In this document: positions 35,792-45,208 of the stretch, one piece after another
Numbering within the stretch: the stretch's first letter is position 1
Layout: the number at the start of each line of letters is the position of its first letter
Source: Flavobacteriaceae bacterium GF1
GTDB taxonomy: Bacteria > Bacteroidota > Bacteroidia > Flavobacteriales > Flavobacteriaceae
Length of the DNA: 64,000 bases
Direction: 5' to 3'
Assembly (NCBI GenBank): GCA_009797885.1
Contig: WNKP01000001.1
Coordinates: forward strand, 947,716 to 1,011,715
The notes under the pieces: generated by a model
Told to the model about the DNA's origin: nothing
What the model saw: only the letters and a program-made list of their open reading frames with translations
The model's database searches: none
Position numbers and translations under genes: made by a program

Positions 35792-36580
35792 TTAGACCTC
35801 AATTTCACCAATTAAATAGGGAACTGCCTTCCCTGAAATCTTCACACGGTCTCCCAAATACTCTATCCATAGTTTTCCCCCGCGCTTTGATAACTGTTGG
35901 GCGGTCATTTTTGTCTTTCCCAAAACCTTTGCCCAATACGGAGCCATGGTGGTATGCGCCGATCCGGTCACCGGATCTTCGGGAATGCCACATTTTGGAG
36001 CGAAAAATCGCGATACAAAATCCACCTTATCCCCAGGGGCGGAAACAATGACCCCACGACAATCACATTGGTCCAATAGATGAAAATTGGGCATAAGGGC
36101 CTCAATTTCCGCTTGCGAATTGTAAATCAGAAGGTAGTCGGTTTTTCCTTTAATGGTTTTTACCGGGCTCCAACCCAGCGCCTTTTCTATGGCATCGTTA
36201 CCGCGGATCATAACATTGTCATCGGAAGGAAAATCCAGGGTAATAAATCCATTGTTGCCCTTATCCACAAAAAGGTCCCCGCTTTTTTGTGAATAAAACC
36301 GAATGGTATCCTCACTGTATCCGTAGTAGTTAAAAATGGCATAGGCAGCGGCCAGGGTGGCGTGGCCACAAAGGGCCACCTCCGTTTCCGGGGTAAACCA
36401 TCGAATTTCAAAACGGGCATTGTTCTGGACCACAAAGGCAGTTTCCGCCAGGTTGTTTTCTTGGGCAATTTGCTGCATCAAAGCACTATCCAGCCATTTA
36501 TCCAGAATGCAGACGGCAGCAGGATTGCCCCCAAAAATACGGTCCGTAAAAGCATCAATTTGGTATAGGTTCAATCGCAT
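35792..36580 (-). CDS. PhzF-family isomerase
   Basis: A 262-residue protein of the PhzF phenazine biosynthesis-like family (diaminopimelate epimerase fold). It begins with the signature YQIDAFTDRIFGGNPAAVC and has NLAETAFV with the catalytic glutamate, ALCGHATLAAAYAI and DPVTGSAHTTMAPYWA. Most such proteins have unknown substrates and do not make phenazine. It lies 17 bases after the deacetylase-like gene on the same strand and precedes hemB. Confidence 0.93.
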   Translation of the reverse strand: MRLNLYQIDAFTDRIFGGNPAAVCILDKWLDSALMQQIAQENNLAETAFVVQNNARFEIRWFTPETEVALCGHATLAAAYAIFNYYGYSEDTIRFYSQKSGDLFVDKGNNGFITLDFPSDDNVMIRGNDAIEKALGWSPVKTIKGKTDYLLIYNSQAEIEALMPNFHLLDQCDCRGVIVSAPGDKVDFVSRFFAPKCGIPEDPVTGSAHTTMAPYWAKVLGKTKMTAQQLSKRGGKLWIEYLGDRVKISGKAVPYLIGEIEV

Positions 36581-36597
36581 GGTATAAAGCTACAGCT

Positions 36598-37434
36598 TTA
36601 GGTTGTAAATTGTTGGGTTATTTCCTTCCAGGACACCAATTTTACCTTGTTTTCAAGCAGTTTTGATCGTGTTTCCCCATCAACAAAACTGTCATAGTCC
36701 ATTTGCCGCCATTCCGAACCAAAATTTGGATGGTCCACGGTTAGCGCTTTCATTTCGTCATCATCAAATGCGGGATGTATCAATAATACGTTAAGGCCAG
36801 GGGTGAGCTGATCCACGATTTCCAGATAACGTGATTTTAAATGCCCTTTTTTAAAGTCATCAAAGGTGGCCAAATACGCATGGTCAATGAAAAAATCCGT
36901 ATCGTTTAAATAGTGGTTGGGCTCAAGGCCCGTCATTTGCATCAATTTTTTGTTGAGGAGTACCGGTAATTGATATTCCTTCCCTAATTTTTTATAGATA
37001 GCGAAGAACTCGGAGGAAGCGCCAATACTGTACATATGGGAATCCAAATGGCTTGGGCGCAGACCAAAATCAAGGGCACGTTCTATTTGGGCTTTGAGCT
37101 CCGTATATACTTCCGATGCCTTACCGTATTCCTTTAGTTCCTGTCTTGTTTTATGGAAGTGCCCCTGACCGTCAACCAGGCTTTGGACCGTGGTCAATGG
37201 AGATACTGGGCCGAACCTACAATTGTGCCATTCGCAGGTGAGCGTTAAATGTATTCCATAATCGTAGTTTGGGTTGGCTTTGGCGAAGGCCGCAATTTCA
37301 TCGAAACCTGGACAAGGGACCATAATACTGTAGGAGTTGACCATCCCTTCTTTTAGGCAAGCCATAGTGGCCCGGTTTTGGGAATGTGATAGCCCCGCAT
37401 CATCCGCATGGATCATCAGTAATTTTTGGCTCAT
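36598..37434 (-). CDS. YdjC/ChbG-family carbohydrate deacetylase
   Basis: A metal-dependent deacetylase of the YdjC/ChbG type, which removes acetyl groups from chitooligosaccharides or related sugars. 278 residues with the metal motif HADDAGLS at the N-terminus, GIHLTLTCEW and HLDSHMYS. The ATG at 37434 overlaps the hemF stop as ATGA, so the genes are translationally coupled; the ATG two codons earlier would overlap more. The natural substrate is unknown. Confidence 0.88.
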   Translation of the reverse strand: MSQKLLMIHADDAGLSHSQNRATMACLKEGMVNSYSIMVPCPGFDEIAAFAKANPNYDYGIHLTLTCEWHNCRFGPVSPLTTVQSLVDGQGHFHKTRQELKEYGKASEVYTELKAQIERALDFGLRPSHLDSHMYSIGASSEFFAIYKKLGKEYQLPVLLNKKLMQMTGLEPNHYLNDTDFFIDHAYLATFDDFKKGHLKSRYLEIVDQLTPGLNVLLIHPAFDDDEMKALTVDHPNFGSEWRQMDYDSFVDGETRSKLLENKVKLVSWKEITQQFTT

Positions 37435-38339
37435 GTCCATTCCTTTGGGTTTTTTAAAACCTCAAGCAATTTGGCTTCCGCACTACCGGTTTCGGGTTGA
37501 TGGTCATAACGCCATTGTACATGGGGCGGAAGGCTCATTAAAATACTTTCGATACGACCATTGGTGCGAAGACCGAATAGGGTTCCTTTGTCATGTACTA
37601 AATTGAACTCTACATAGCGTCCCCTCCTAATTTCCTGCCAATCACGATGTTGTTGACTGTATCCCAAGTTCTTACGCTTTAAAACGATAGGTATATAAGC
37701 ATCTAGGAAGCTGTTTCCCACTTCCGTCACAAAACTGTACCAGGCGTTCATGTCCTTACTTTGATCCGCTTTCAGGTAATCAAAGAACAGTCCGCCCACA
37801 CCTCTGGCCTCGTTACGATGGGTGTTCCAGAAATAGTCGTCACAGCGCTTTTTGTATTGGGCGTAGAAATCCCTTCCGTGCGTATCGCAAGCCTTCTTGC
37901 AGACCGCATGAAAATGCTCGGCATCCTCTTCAAAAAGGTAGTAGGGCGTTAAATCCTGACCACCCCCATACCACTGATCTACAATCGCACCTACCTTGTC
38001 GTACATTTCAAAATAGCGCCAGTTGGCATGAACGGTTGGGACAAAGGGATTTTTTGGGTGAAGGACCAAACTTAAGCCACAGGCAAAGAAATCGGCATCC
38101 TTTACCCCAAAATAGGTCTGCATACTTTGTGGCAGTGCTCCATGCACGGCCGAAATGTTGACTCCCCCTTTTTCAAAAATGTTGCCATTTTCAATGACCC
38201 GGGTCCTACCACCACCGCCCTCGGGGCGTTTCCATAAATCTTCTTGAAATTTTGCCTTGCCATCCACCGCCTCCAGCTTACTGGTAATGGTATCCTGCAG
38301 CCCTTGTATGTAGTTGTAAAAGTTGTCTTTAATGGTCAT
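37431..38339 (-). CDS. hemF: oxygen-dependent coproporphyrinogen III oxidase
   Basis: Converts coproporphyrinogen III to protoporphyrinogen IX using oxygen. 302 residues with the family signatures FAC-GLSLVLHPKNPFVPTVHANWRYFE and WYGGGQDLTPYY, and EARGVGGLFFDYL. It overlaps the DUF6973 gene upstream by 11 bases. The oxygen-dependent form suggests an aerobic way of life; no hemN was seen in the window. Confidence 0.97.
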   Translation of the reverse strand: MTIKDNFYNYIQGLQDTITSKLEAVDGKAKFQEDLWKRPEGGGGRTRVIENGNIFEKGGVNISAVHGALPQSMQTYFGVKDADFFACGLSLVLHPKNPFVPTVHANWRYFEMYDKVGAIVDQWYGGGQDLTPYYLFEEDAEHFHAVCKKACDTHGRDFYAQYKKRCDDYFWNTHRNEARGVGGLFFDYLKADQSKDMNAWYSFVTEVGNSFLDAYIPIVLKRKNLGYSQQHRDWQEIRRGRYVEFNLVHDKGTLFGLRTNGRIESILMSLPPHVQWRYDHQPETGSAEAKLLEVLKNPKEWT

Positions 38340-38823
38340 CTGTTATGTATACCAATTGGTTTTTAAATTGATTCAAATCGGTCTGCTCGTTCATTTTAAC
38401 GGCTCCTTGGGTCAGTACCAACAAGTGATCCACGAATTCCTGTGCCGACCATCCAAAGTTGGCCTCAAATAGGTTTCGTCCGACTTCGTTGTTATGAAAG
38501 TCCATCTGCCTGGGCAGTACCTGCCCCAAAAAGGCCTCTTCATGCCAATCCGTAATTTTTTTTGCCCATCGAACGGACTTAGCGGTGCCTTTACTACTTA
38601 CAAAGCACTTTTTTGCAATCAATATATTCCAAAGTGCATGTCTAAAAGCATTGGCCTGTCCATTTTGATAATGTTTTTTTCCAAAATGGGCCGTGGCCAA
38701 TTGCATGCACTCTTTGGTCGCTTTGTAAGTGGGCCAAAGGAAAAGGGGATGGGTGATGCATAGTCCCAACAATCGCCAGAAGCTGCGCCATTTTACCCGG
38801 GATATGGTTTTGAACAAGTTCAT
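38329..38823 (-). CDS. DUF6973-like protein in the haem cluster
   Basis: 164 residues with conserved polar motifs: ANAFRHALWNILIAKK, ITDWHEEAFLG and MDFHNNEVGRNLF. The spaced histidines, aspartate and asparagine suggest a metal-dependent or lipid-binding enzyme of the DUF6973 type, though this assignment is from memory of the pattern. One hydrophobic segment (LGLCITHPLFLWPTY) near the N-terminus may contact membrane. It overlaps the GNAT gene by 4 bases and hemF by 11, so it is part of the operon. The function is unknown. Confidence 0.72.
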   Translation of the reverse strand: MNLFKTISRVKWRSFWRLLGLCITHPLFLWPTYKATKECMQLATAHFGKKHYQNGQANAFRHALWNILIAKKCFVSSKGTAKSVRWAKKITDWHEEAFLGQVLPRQMDFHNNEVGRNLFEANFGWSAQEFVDHLLVLTQGAVKMNEQTDLNQFKNQLVYITDDH

Positions 38824-39374
38824 TGGGATTTTAAAAAATCGCTCTTGTTCAATTCATACAGTAACATATCGACCAAATCACCATTGGGCATTCGATGTTC
38901 ATTGGCCAAAATCCCCACATATTGGAAATTGTGTTTCTCGGCTATTTTTATACTCGGACCATTGCTTTTATGGACGATAATCTGAAGCTTTAGAAGCCCG
39001 GCTGTGGCAAATGACCATTGGATCAGTTCTTGTACAATTCTGGACATCAAACCCTTGCCCGAATATTGATACCCCATGCAGTAGGCCAACTCCCCTTGGT
39101 CTTTTTCCTTATGAAGCGATTTAATATAAACCAATCCAATAATAGTGCGATTGGTATTTTCCTTTGCTACAAAAAGGTACTCCTGCTTTTGGTCAAATTG
39201 TTTCGCCTTTTTGGCAACAAATAAATCGGCCAGCGTAGGGGTTAGGTTTTCTTTTAGCGTTTCTGGGAAATAGGTCTTTAAATAGGCTTCGTTGGAAACT
39301 ACAAAATCACACAACCGCCAAGCATCCTTTGGTTGGATGGGGGCTATGCTGTAGTTTTCAAAGACAATTTCCAT
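38820..39374 (-). CDS. GNAT-family N-acetyltransferase (RimJ-like)
   Basis: 184 residues with the acetyl-CoA-binding pattern QYSGKGLMSRIVQEL (about 106-120) and RimJ/RimL-like ends: an N-terminal PIQPKDAWRLCDFV and the late IKIAEKHNFQYVGIL. It may acetylate a protein N-terminus or a small molecule. It is embedded 6 bases after hemE and overlaps DUF6973 by 4 bases. Confidence 0.92.
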   Translation of the reverse strand: MEIVFENYSIAPIQPKDAWRLCDFVVSNEAYLKTYFPETLKENLTPTLADLFVAKKAKQFDQKQEYLFVAKENTNRTIIGLVYIKSLHKEKDQGELAYCMGYQYSGKGLMSRIVQELIQWSFATAGLLKLQIIVHKSNGPSIKIAEKHNFQYVGILANEHRMPNGDLVDMLLYELNKSDFLKSQ

Positions 39375-39380
39375 TGGCCG

Positions 39381-40406
39381 CTACCCTTTGTATTCCTTTA
39401 CTGCTTCTATGAACGCGGCTGCATTTTCCAATGGGACATTGGGTAGAATACCATGTCCTAGGTTTACAATGTATCGATCTTTACCAAAATCACGGATCAT
39501 TTGATGGACCCTTTTTTTGATTTCCGAAGGGGGCGAAAGCAATCGCGCAGGATCAAAATTACCTTGGAGTGTGATGTTCCCCCCAGAAAGATACCGGGCA
39601 TTTTTTGGAGAACAGGTCCAATCCACGCCAAGTGCAGCCGCTCCCGAATTGGCCATATCCCTCAAGGCGAACCAACAGCCCTTTCCAAAAACAATAACGG
39701 GCGCCAAGTCCTTTAAGGCATCAACAATTTGTTGGATATACTGGAAAGAAAACTCATTGTAGTCATCCGGTGACAACATTCCGCCCCACGAATCGAATAC
39801 CTGAATGGCATTGCATCCCGCTTTTACCTTTTCCTTTAAATAGGCAATTGTGGTATCGGTGATTCGCTGTAATAGGGCATGGGCCGTTTTTGGGTCCGTA
39901 AAGCACAATCCTTTGGCCAAATCAAAGCTTTTGCTTCCCTGACCCTGCACACAGTAACAAAGTATGGTCCAAGGGGAGCCGGCAAAACCGATCAACGGAA
40001 TGGCATCGTCCAGTTTTTCCTTGGTCATGGTTATGGCTTCCATGACGTAGCCCAGGGTATCCTGAATATCCGGAACGATGACCTTTTCCAAATCTTTTGC
40101 GGTCCGGATAGGATTGGGAAGGTAGGGGCCAAAATTGGGTTTCATTTCAACCGCAATGTTCATGGCTTGGGGAATGACCAGAATATCACTGAACAAAATG
40201 GCAGCGTCCATCCCATACCGCCGAATGGGCTGCACTGTGATTTCTGACGCCAGTTCGGGGGTTTGGCAACGGGTGAAAAAATCATATTTCTCCCGTATGG
40301 CCATAAATTCCGGCAGGTAACGCCCGGCCTGGCGCATCATCCAAACTGGAGGACGATTTACGGTTTCTCCCTTTAATGCCCGAAGGAACAAGTCATTTTT
40401 AATCAT
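39381..40406 (-). CDS. hemE: uroporphyrinogen decarboxylase
   Basis: Decarboxylates the four acetate side chains of uroporphyrinogen III. 341 residues beginning with the usual [28 protein letters not shown] (signature [11 protein letters not shown]) and with [12 protein letters not shown] and NLGHGILPN, which carry family residues. It sits 30 bases after hemD. Confidence 0.97.
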   Translation of the reverse strand: MIKNDLFLRALKGETVNRPPVWMMRQAGRYLPEFMAIREKYDFFTRCQTPELASEITVQPIRRYGMDAAILFSDILVIPQAMNIAVEMKPNFGPYLPNPIRTAKDLEKVIVPDIQDTLGYVMEAITMTKEKLDDAIPLIGFAGSPWTILCYCVQGQGSKSFDLAKGLCFTDPKTAHALLQRITDTTIAYLKEKVKAGCNAIQVFDSWGGMLSPDDYNEFSFQYIQQIVDALKDLAPVIVFGKGCWFALRDMANSGAAALGVDWTCSPKNARYLSGGNITLQGNFDPARLLSPPSEIKKRVHQMIRDFGKDRYIVNLGHGILPNVPLENAAAFIEAVKEYKG

Positions 40407-40436
40407 ATGTATCTGTTAAATACCGTTGAGTATAGT

Positions 40437-41132
40437 TTAATATGGTTCTTTTGATGGTTTGAAGCTATGGTCGTCCTTAATGTACTTCACAACCTGGACA
40501 ATCACATTTTCTACGGTTGGTTTGTTGGAGATAATGATGTTTTGGGTATGCTTTTGGGCTTCTCTTGCCGTAGTGGGACCAATGCAAAAAGCCGTGCTGG
40601 TTCCCATGGTGTTTTTTGCCATATAACTTTCTACCGCGCTGGGACTGAAAAATAGGATACCATCAAATTCCTGATCAAAGGATTTTGGATGTAAGGAAGT
40701 ACGGTACACGATAATTTCTGTATACCGAATGTTGTTTTCTTTCAATAGAAGGGGTAATTCCTGCCGCCTTAGATTTCCCGAACAAAACAAAAAATAACCC
40801 GCTTTATGGTGGCTCCCAATGATTTGCCCCAATTCTTCCGCATTTTTGGCCACTTCCAACACCTGTAGGCCATATTCCTTTAGTAGGGATGCGGATTTTG
40901 AACCCACACAAAACAACTTTTTAGTGGTAAAACGGTGAGGAGGATATACAGAAAAAAAGTGTTGAATGCCAAAACTACTGGTAAAGATGAGGGAATCAAA
41001 AGGTTCCTGGGGAAGTTCAAATTCGATAGGCTGCTTTTTAATGGCGTCCCATTCCACCATACCAACGCCAGCATTGATCAATAGCCCTTTTTGGGCCAGA
41101 GTCAATAGTTTAGAGACCAATACTGATTTCAT
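40437..41132 (-). CDS. hemD: uroporphyrinogen-III synthase
   Basis: Closes hydroxymethylbilane to uroporphyrinogen III. The 231-residue sequence is poorly conserved, as is usual for HemD, but it has the two-lobe pattern with DSLIFTSSFGIQHFF, KKLFCVGSKSASLLKEYGL, then GILFFSPSAVESYM and AFCIGPTTAREAQ. Its position between hemC (23-base overlap) and hemE confirms the call. Confidence 0.93.
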   Translation of the reverse strand: MKSVLVSKLLTLAQKGLLINAGVGMVEWDAIKKQPIEFELPQEPFDSLIFTSSFGIQHFFSVYPPHRFTTKKLFCVGSKSASLLKEYGLQVLEVAKNAEELGQIIGSHHKAGYFLFCSGNLRRQELPLLLKENNIRYTEIIVYRTSLHPKSFDQEFDGILFFSPSAVESYMAKNTMGTSTAFCIGPTTAREAQKHTQNIIISNKPTVENVIVQVVKYIKDDHSFKPSKEPY

Positions 41133-42030
41133 TCTTTATTGCTTTCATTAAAACATCGCCGCCGTTCTCCAGTATTTCATAGGCACAACTCTTTCCAAAG
41201 TCCCGGACTTTATCCAATGGGCGTTCCTTTTCAATGGCTACCCGGGTACTACCGTCCAGGGCATGCAGACAACCCTTAAAATGGACCTTTTGATCTTTGA
41301 CCTCGGCCAAAGCACCGATTGGTGCGGTACATCCCCCTTCCAAGGTGCGCAAAAATTCCCGCTCAATCTGGGTGGTAATGGCACTTTCACTGTGGTTCAA
41401 CTGTGATGAACTCTCAACGGCCGTAAGATTTTTTTCCAAGGCCAGAATTACCATGGCCCCCTGTGCCGGGGCGGGTACCATCCAGTCCAATTCAATGGCA
41501 TCTTTGGGCAATAGTTTAATACGTTCCAGTCCGGCTTTGGCAAAAATGGCCCCGTTCCAATCATTTTCAATCAATTTGATCAAACGGGTATTTACATTGC
41601 CGCGGAGGTCAACCACCTTGTGGTTGGGATATTGACACAGCCATTGTGCCTTTCGTCTTAAACTCCCCGTGGCAATGGTTCCACTTCCATCCAGAAAATC
41701 GACTCCTTTATGAACCAAAATATCCGTGGTCGAAGCCCGTTCCAAAACGGCGGTCTGTACAATGCCCTTCGGCAACTGCGTGGGAACATCCTTCATGGAA
41801 TGTACTGCAATATCTATTTCCTCCTTAATGAGGGCGACATCCAATGTTTTGGTAAATATCCCGGTGATGCCCAGTTCATAAAGCGGTTTGTCCAGAACCA
41901 GATCACCGGTGGATTTCACGGGGCAAAGTATGGTATCCACCCCCAGTCTTTCAAGTTGTTCCTGTACTTTTTGTGCTTGCCATAGCGCAAGTTCGCTATC
42001 CCTGGTCCCTATCCGAAGCGGCGCCTTCAT
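41110..42030 (-). CDS. hemC: hydroxymethylbilane synthase (porphobilinogen deaminase)
   Basis: Links four porphobilinogens into hydroxymethylbilane. 306 residues starting APLRIGTRDSELALWQA, with VHSMKDVPT, GSLRRKAQ and EGGCTAPIGA, in which C234 carries the dipyrromethane cofactor. Its ATG overlaps the hemA stop by 4 bases (ATGA), consistent with translational coupling. Confidence 0.97.
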   Translation of the reverse strand: MKAPLRIGTRDSELALWQAQKVQEQLERLGVDTILCPVKSTGDLVLDKPLYELGITGIFTKTLDVALIKEEIDIAVHSMKDVPTQLPKGIVQTAVLERASTTDILVHKGVDFLDGSGTIATGSLRRKAQWLCQYPNHKVVDLRGNVNTRLIKLIENDWNGAIFAKAGLERIKLLPKDAIELDWMVPAPAQGAMVILALEKNLTAVESSSQLNHSESAITTQIEREFLRTLEGGCTAPIGALAEVKDQKVHFKGCLHALDGSTRVAIEKERPLDKVRDFGKSCAYEILENGGDVLMKAIKNEISIGL

Positions 42031-43283
42031 TCCTGATTAATTTCAAGTTGAAAGACCTGTTGAATCAACTGCAGGCTTTCCTCAGTGTCCACTTCCGATT
42101 TTTTCAAATGATTGGCAAATTGCTTGGTGATTTTTTGGATGATACGATCGGAAACCAAATCGGCCTGTTCAGAATCAAAATCCTGTACTTTTTTGGCGTG
42201 GAAATCCAGTTCCTCCTCTTTTAGGGTTTTCAGCTTTTCCTTTAATGCTTTGATTACCGGGGCAAATTTTCGGGTTTCCAACCATTGGACAAATTCTTTC
42301 TTCACTTCATGATTGATGCGTTCCGCATGGGGGACAAACTTTTTTCGGCGCTCCAGGGTTTCGTCCGTTACCTGGGAGAGTTGGTCCAAATGGACCAAGG
42401 TCACATTGTCCAGTTCCATAACGTCATCGGCCACATTTTTTGGAATGGAAAGGTCCAAGATCCATAGAGGCTTCTTGTTGTGTACAATGGCTTTGGAGAC
42501 GGTTGGCAGTTGACCGCCCGTGGCTACAACAAGGACATCACATTTGCGGATCTCGGTCTGGAGCTCCCCAAAGTCCTTTACGCTGAGCTGGAATTTGTGG
42601 CCAAAAGCTTCTGCTTTTTCCTTGGTTCTATTGATCAGGGTAATATGGTTGTTCCCGGTATGTTTGATCAGGTTTTCGCAGGTGTTGCGTCCAATTTTTC
42701 CCGTCCCAAAAAGCAAAATGTTCTTGTCCTTGACGTTTGGGATCACGTCCAAAATGTATTTGACGGAAGCAAAGGCCACGGAAGTGGCGCCAGAGGACAG
42801 TTCAGTCTCGTTCTTGATACGCTTACTGGCCTGTAGCACCGAATTGCAAAGACGTTCCAGAAACGGATTGGTCATTTCGTTCTTTTTGGACCGATAAAAA
42901 CTCTGTTTGATCTGACTGATGATTTCAAAATCACCTAATATTTGACTGTCCAGACCGGTCCCTACCTTAAAAAGATGGGATATGGCGTCATGGTTCTTAT
43001 GGACGTAGGCAACATCCTGGAATTCCTCTACCGTTCCTTCGGTATGGTGGCACAGCAACTTGATCAATTGATAGGGATGTTGGGCAAAACCAAAAAGTTC
43101 GGTCCTATTGCAGGTGGATATGACCAAGATACCGTCTATGCCCTGGGATTTGGCATCGAGGATAAGGGCATCTATTTTTGGGATATCCAAACTGAATTTT
43201 CCCCTTAGTGCTGCATCTGCCTTTTTATAGCTAAGGCCTACTGCGTAAAAAGAAGGATGCCTGGATAGATGGTAATTCTTCAT
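42027..43283 (-). CDS. hemA: glutamyl-tRNA reductase
   Basis: Reduces glutamyl-tRNA to glutamate semialdehyde, the first committed step of C5-pathway haem synthesis. 418 residues with the catalytic C58 in ISTCNRTELF, the GTGLDSQILGDFEIISQIK region, the NADPH-binding LFGTGKIGRNTCENL and a C-terminal dimerisation helix region. The ATG at 43283 (MKNYHLS) is taken; the longer frame extends into the promoter box. First gene of the long minus-strand haem run, divergent from an AraC-type regulator. Confidence 0.96.
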   Translation of the reverse strand: MKNYHLSRHPSFYAVGLSYKKADAALRGKFSLDIPKIDALILDAKSQGIDGILVISTCNRTELFGFAQHPYQLIKLLCHHTEGTVEEFQDVAYVHKNHDAISHLFKVGTGLDSQILGDFEIISQIKQSFYRSKKNEMTNPFLERLCNSVLQASKRIKNETELSSGATSVAFASVKYILDVIPNVKDKNILLFGTGKIGRNTCENLIKHTGNNHITLINRTKEKAEAFGHKFQLSVKDFGELQTEIRKCDVLVVATGGQLPTVSKAIVHNKKPLWILDLSIPKNVADDVMELDNVTLVHLDQLSQVTDETLERRKKFVPHAERINHEVKKEFVQWLETRKFAPVIKALKEKLKTLKEEELDFHAKKVQDFDSEQADLVSDRIIQKITKQFANHLKKSEVDTEESLQLIQQVFQLEINQE

Positions 43284-43301
43284 TTTGCTCAAACCTGAGC
43301 G

Positions 43302-43309
43302 CAAAATTA
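43302..43309 (-). promoter_or_regulatory. -7 element of the hemA operon
   Basis: CAAAATTA reads TAATTTTG on the minus strand, a full match to TAnnTTTG, 18 bases upstream of the hemA start. No convincing -33 element was seen. Confidence 0.45.
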
Positions 43310-43437
43310 AAGGGAAGATATCATTAAAAATAACGCTAGAGGTTCTATTAATATCAAATAGATATATGAAATGGACCTTTTTTGGGTATTTTAGCGAAAC
43401 CTTTGATTTTATTGGCAGTTTTGAAGGATTTTAATTA

Positions 43438-43456
43438 ATTTAGAGCTGTTCTAAAT
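43438..43456. promoter_or_regulatory. inverted repeat between hemA and the AraC-type gene
   Basis: Perfect arms ATTTAGA and TCTAAAT around GCTGT. A shorter related pair, TAGA-GGT-TCTA, stands at 43337-43347, nearer hemA. These are candidate binding sites for a regulator of the divergent genes. Confidence 0.45.
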
Positions 43457-43486
43457 AAGGTGGTCGAAAAAACAAAATCAAAAACG

Positions 43487-44368
43487 ATGCAGAAAAATAT
43501 CGCAAGCGGTTCTTATGAGCGGATTTTTGTACGGGATGACATCTATGTGCTTAAAATCCAGAATGATACGAATGGATTGCAAGAAATAAAGCATGAAATA
43601 GACCGTACCTATATTCAGTTTCATTTTTCCTTAAAGGGGAACGCTAAATTTCTATTCAATGAAATGGCCTATCATTTGGAGGTGTCCGAAGAAAATTCCC
43701 TTTTGCTGTACAATACCCAAAAAGATCTGCCCCTGCATTTGGTGTTGGATCCGGATACCTGGATTGTTTCGGTAGTCATGTCCATTCAAAAATTTCATTC
43801 CTTGTTTTCGGAAGATGCCGGACACATCCCTTTTTTAAGCGATTCCTTTGGGGAGAAGAAATACTACGCCCAGGAAGTATTGACCCCCGGAATGGCAGTG
43901 GTATTGAGCCAACTGATTTCGTACAACCTTCACCCTTCCATTAAAACCCTGTATTTAAAAGGTAAGATTTACGAGCTTATTTCATTGTACTTCAACAAGA
44001 GTCAGGATGCCGATGTGGAGCAATGCCCTTTTTTGGCCGATGAGGCCAATGTCCGCAAAATAAAACAGGCCAAGGAGATCATTATGGAACGAATGTCCGA
44101 ACCACCTACCCTGCATGAACTTTCCGAAGAAGTTGGGTTAAGCCTTAAGCGGCTGAAGGAGGGTTTTAAACAAATCTATGGGGATACGGTTTATGGTTAC
44201 CTCCTGGACCATAAAATGGATTTGGCCCGAAAAATGTTGGAAAGCGGGAAGTTTAATGTGAATGAAGTGGGCCTAAAAGTAGGGTATAGTACTGCCAGTC
44301 ATTTTATTGCCGCTTTCAAGAAGAAATATGGCACCACACCCAAAAAATATGTAACTTCTGTCATATAA
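43487..44368 (+). CDS. AraC-family transcriptional regulator
   Basis: About 293 residues from the ATG at 43487 (a GTG nine codons earlier is possible). The N-terminal half is a sensor-like domain with cupin-type strands; the C-terminal half has the two HTH motifs of AraC proteins: PTLHELSEEVGLSLKRLKEGFKQIYG and NVNEVGLKVGYSTASHFIAAFKKKYGTTPKKY. It is divergent from hemA across about 200 bases, and a ThuA gene follows 12 bases later, so either unit may be the target. Confidence 0.92.
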   Translation: MQKNIASGSYERIFVRDDIYVLKIQNDTNGLQEIKHEIDRTYIQFHFSLKGNAKFLFNEMAYHLEVSEENSLLLYNTQKDLPLHLVLDPDTWIVSVVMSIQKFHSLFSEDAGHIPFLSDSFGEKKYYAQEVLTPGMAVVLSQLISYNLHPSIKTLYLKGKIYELISLYFNKSQDADVEQCPFLADEANVRKIKQAKEIIMERMSEPPTLHELSEEVGLSLKRLKEGFKQIYGDTVYGYLLDHKMDLARKMLESGKFNVNEVGLKVGYSTASHFIAAFKKKYGTTPKKYVTSVI

Positions 44369-44380
44369 AATCAACCTAAC

Positions 44381-45145
44381 ATGAAACAGATTGCCATGCT
44401 TTTTCTAGGGAGTTTTCTATCCCTTTCTTTTTTTGTCCAAGGTCAAATGTCCGCCGACCCCACCTTTGCGAATGCACCTATACCCGAACTGGTGCTAGCA
44501 TTTACAAAGACGGAAGGGTATCGTCACCAAAGTATTGAAAAAGGGGTGAAAACACTACGGGCAATAGGCCGGGAAAATGGATTTATTGTTTTACAGAGTG
44601 AAACGTCCAAGGATTTTAATCCCGATCATTTAAAGAACTACAAACTGGTTGTTTTTCTAAATACCACTATGGATATTTTGAATGCGGAAGAACAAAGGGC
44701 CTTTGAGGGTTTCATCAGGAACGGCGGTAGCTTTTTGGGGATCCATGCGGCTACCGACACGGAATATGAGTGGCCTTGGTACGGGAAATTGGTAGGGGCC
44801 TACTTTGATGGTCACCCCAACGACCCCAATGTACGAAAGGCGACCATTGATGTAGTGGACAAGGAACATCCCGCTACGACACACCTTCCGGACACCTGGA
44901 CAAGATATGACGAATGGTATAATTTCAAAAACCTGAATCCGGATGTTACCGTAGTGATGCGTTTGGACGAATCCTCATATGAAGGAGGGACCAATGGCGA
45001 CAACCATCCCATTGCCTGGTATCACGAGTTTGATGGTGGCCGTGCCTTTTATACCGGCGGCGGGCATACAGAGGAATCATTTGATGAACCCATGTTCCGG
45101 CAACATTTATTGGGGGCCATTGAATGGTGTTTGAGGCGAAAATAA
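44381..45145 (+). CDS. ThuA-domain protein (secreted)
   Basis: 254 residues with a signal peptide (MKQIAMLFLGSFLSLSFF, ends VQGQ). The ThuA domain, a class I glutamine amidotransferase-like fold tied to sugar metabolism, shows RHQSIEKGVKTL, LVVFLNTTMD, FIRNGGSFLGIHAATDTEYEWPWYG and the late YTGGGHTEESFDEPMF. It is probably co-transcribed with the AraC gene. The exact substrate is unknown; trehalose or other sugar turnover is the usual suggestion. Confidence 0.92.
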   Translation: MKQIAMLFLGSFLSLSFFVQGQMSADPTFANAPIPELVLAFTKTEGYRHQSIEKGVKTLRAIGRENGFIVLQSETSKDFNPDHLKNYKLVVFLNTTMDILNAEEQRAFEGFIRNGGSFLGIHAATDTEYEWPWYGKLVGAYFDGHPNDPNVRKATIDVVDKEHPATTHLPDTWTRYDEWYNFKNLNPDVTVVMRLDESSYEGGTNGDNHPIAWYHEFDGGRAFYTGGGHTEESFDEPMFRQHLLGAIEWCLRRK

Positions 45146-45208
45146 ATTCCCTTCGACTTTGGATTTTTGTGGGCAGGGCCGAATTCCCATGATGTATTAT
45201 GCCAATAC

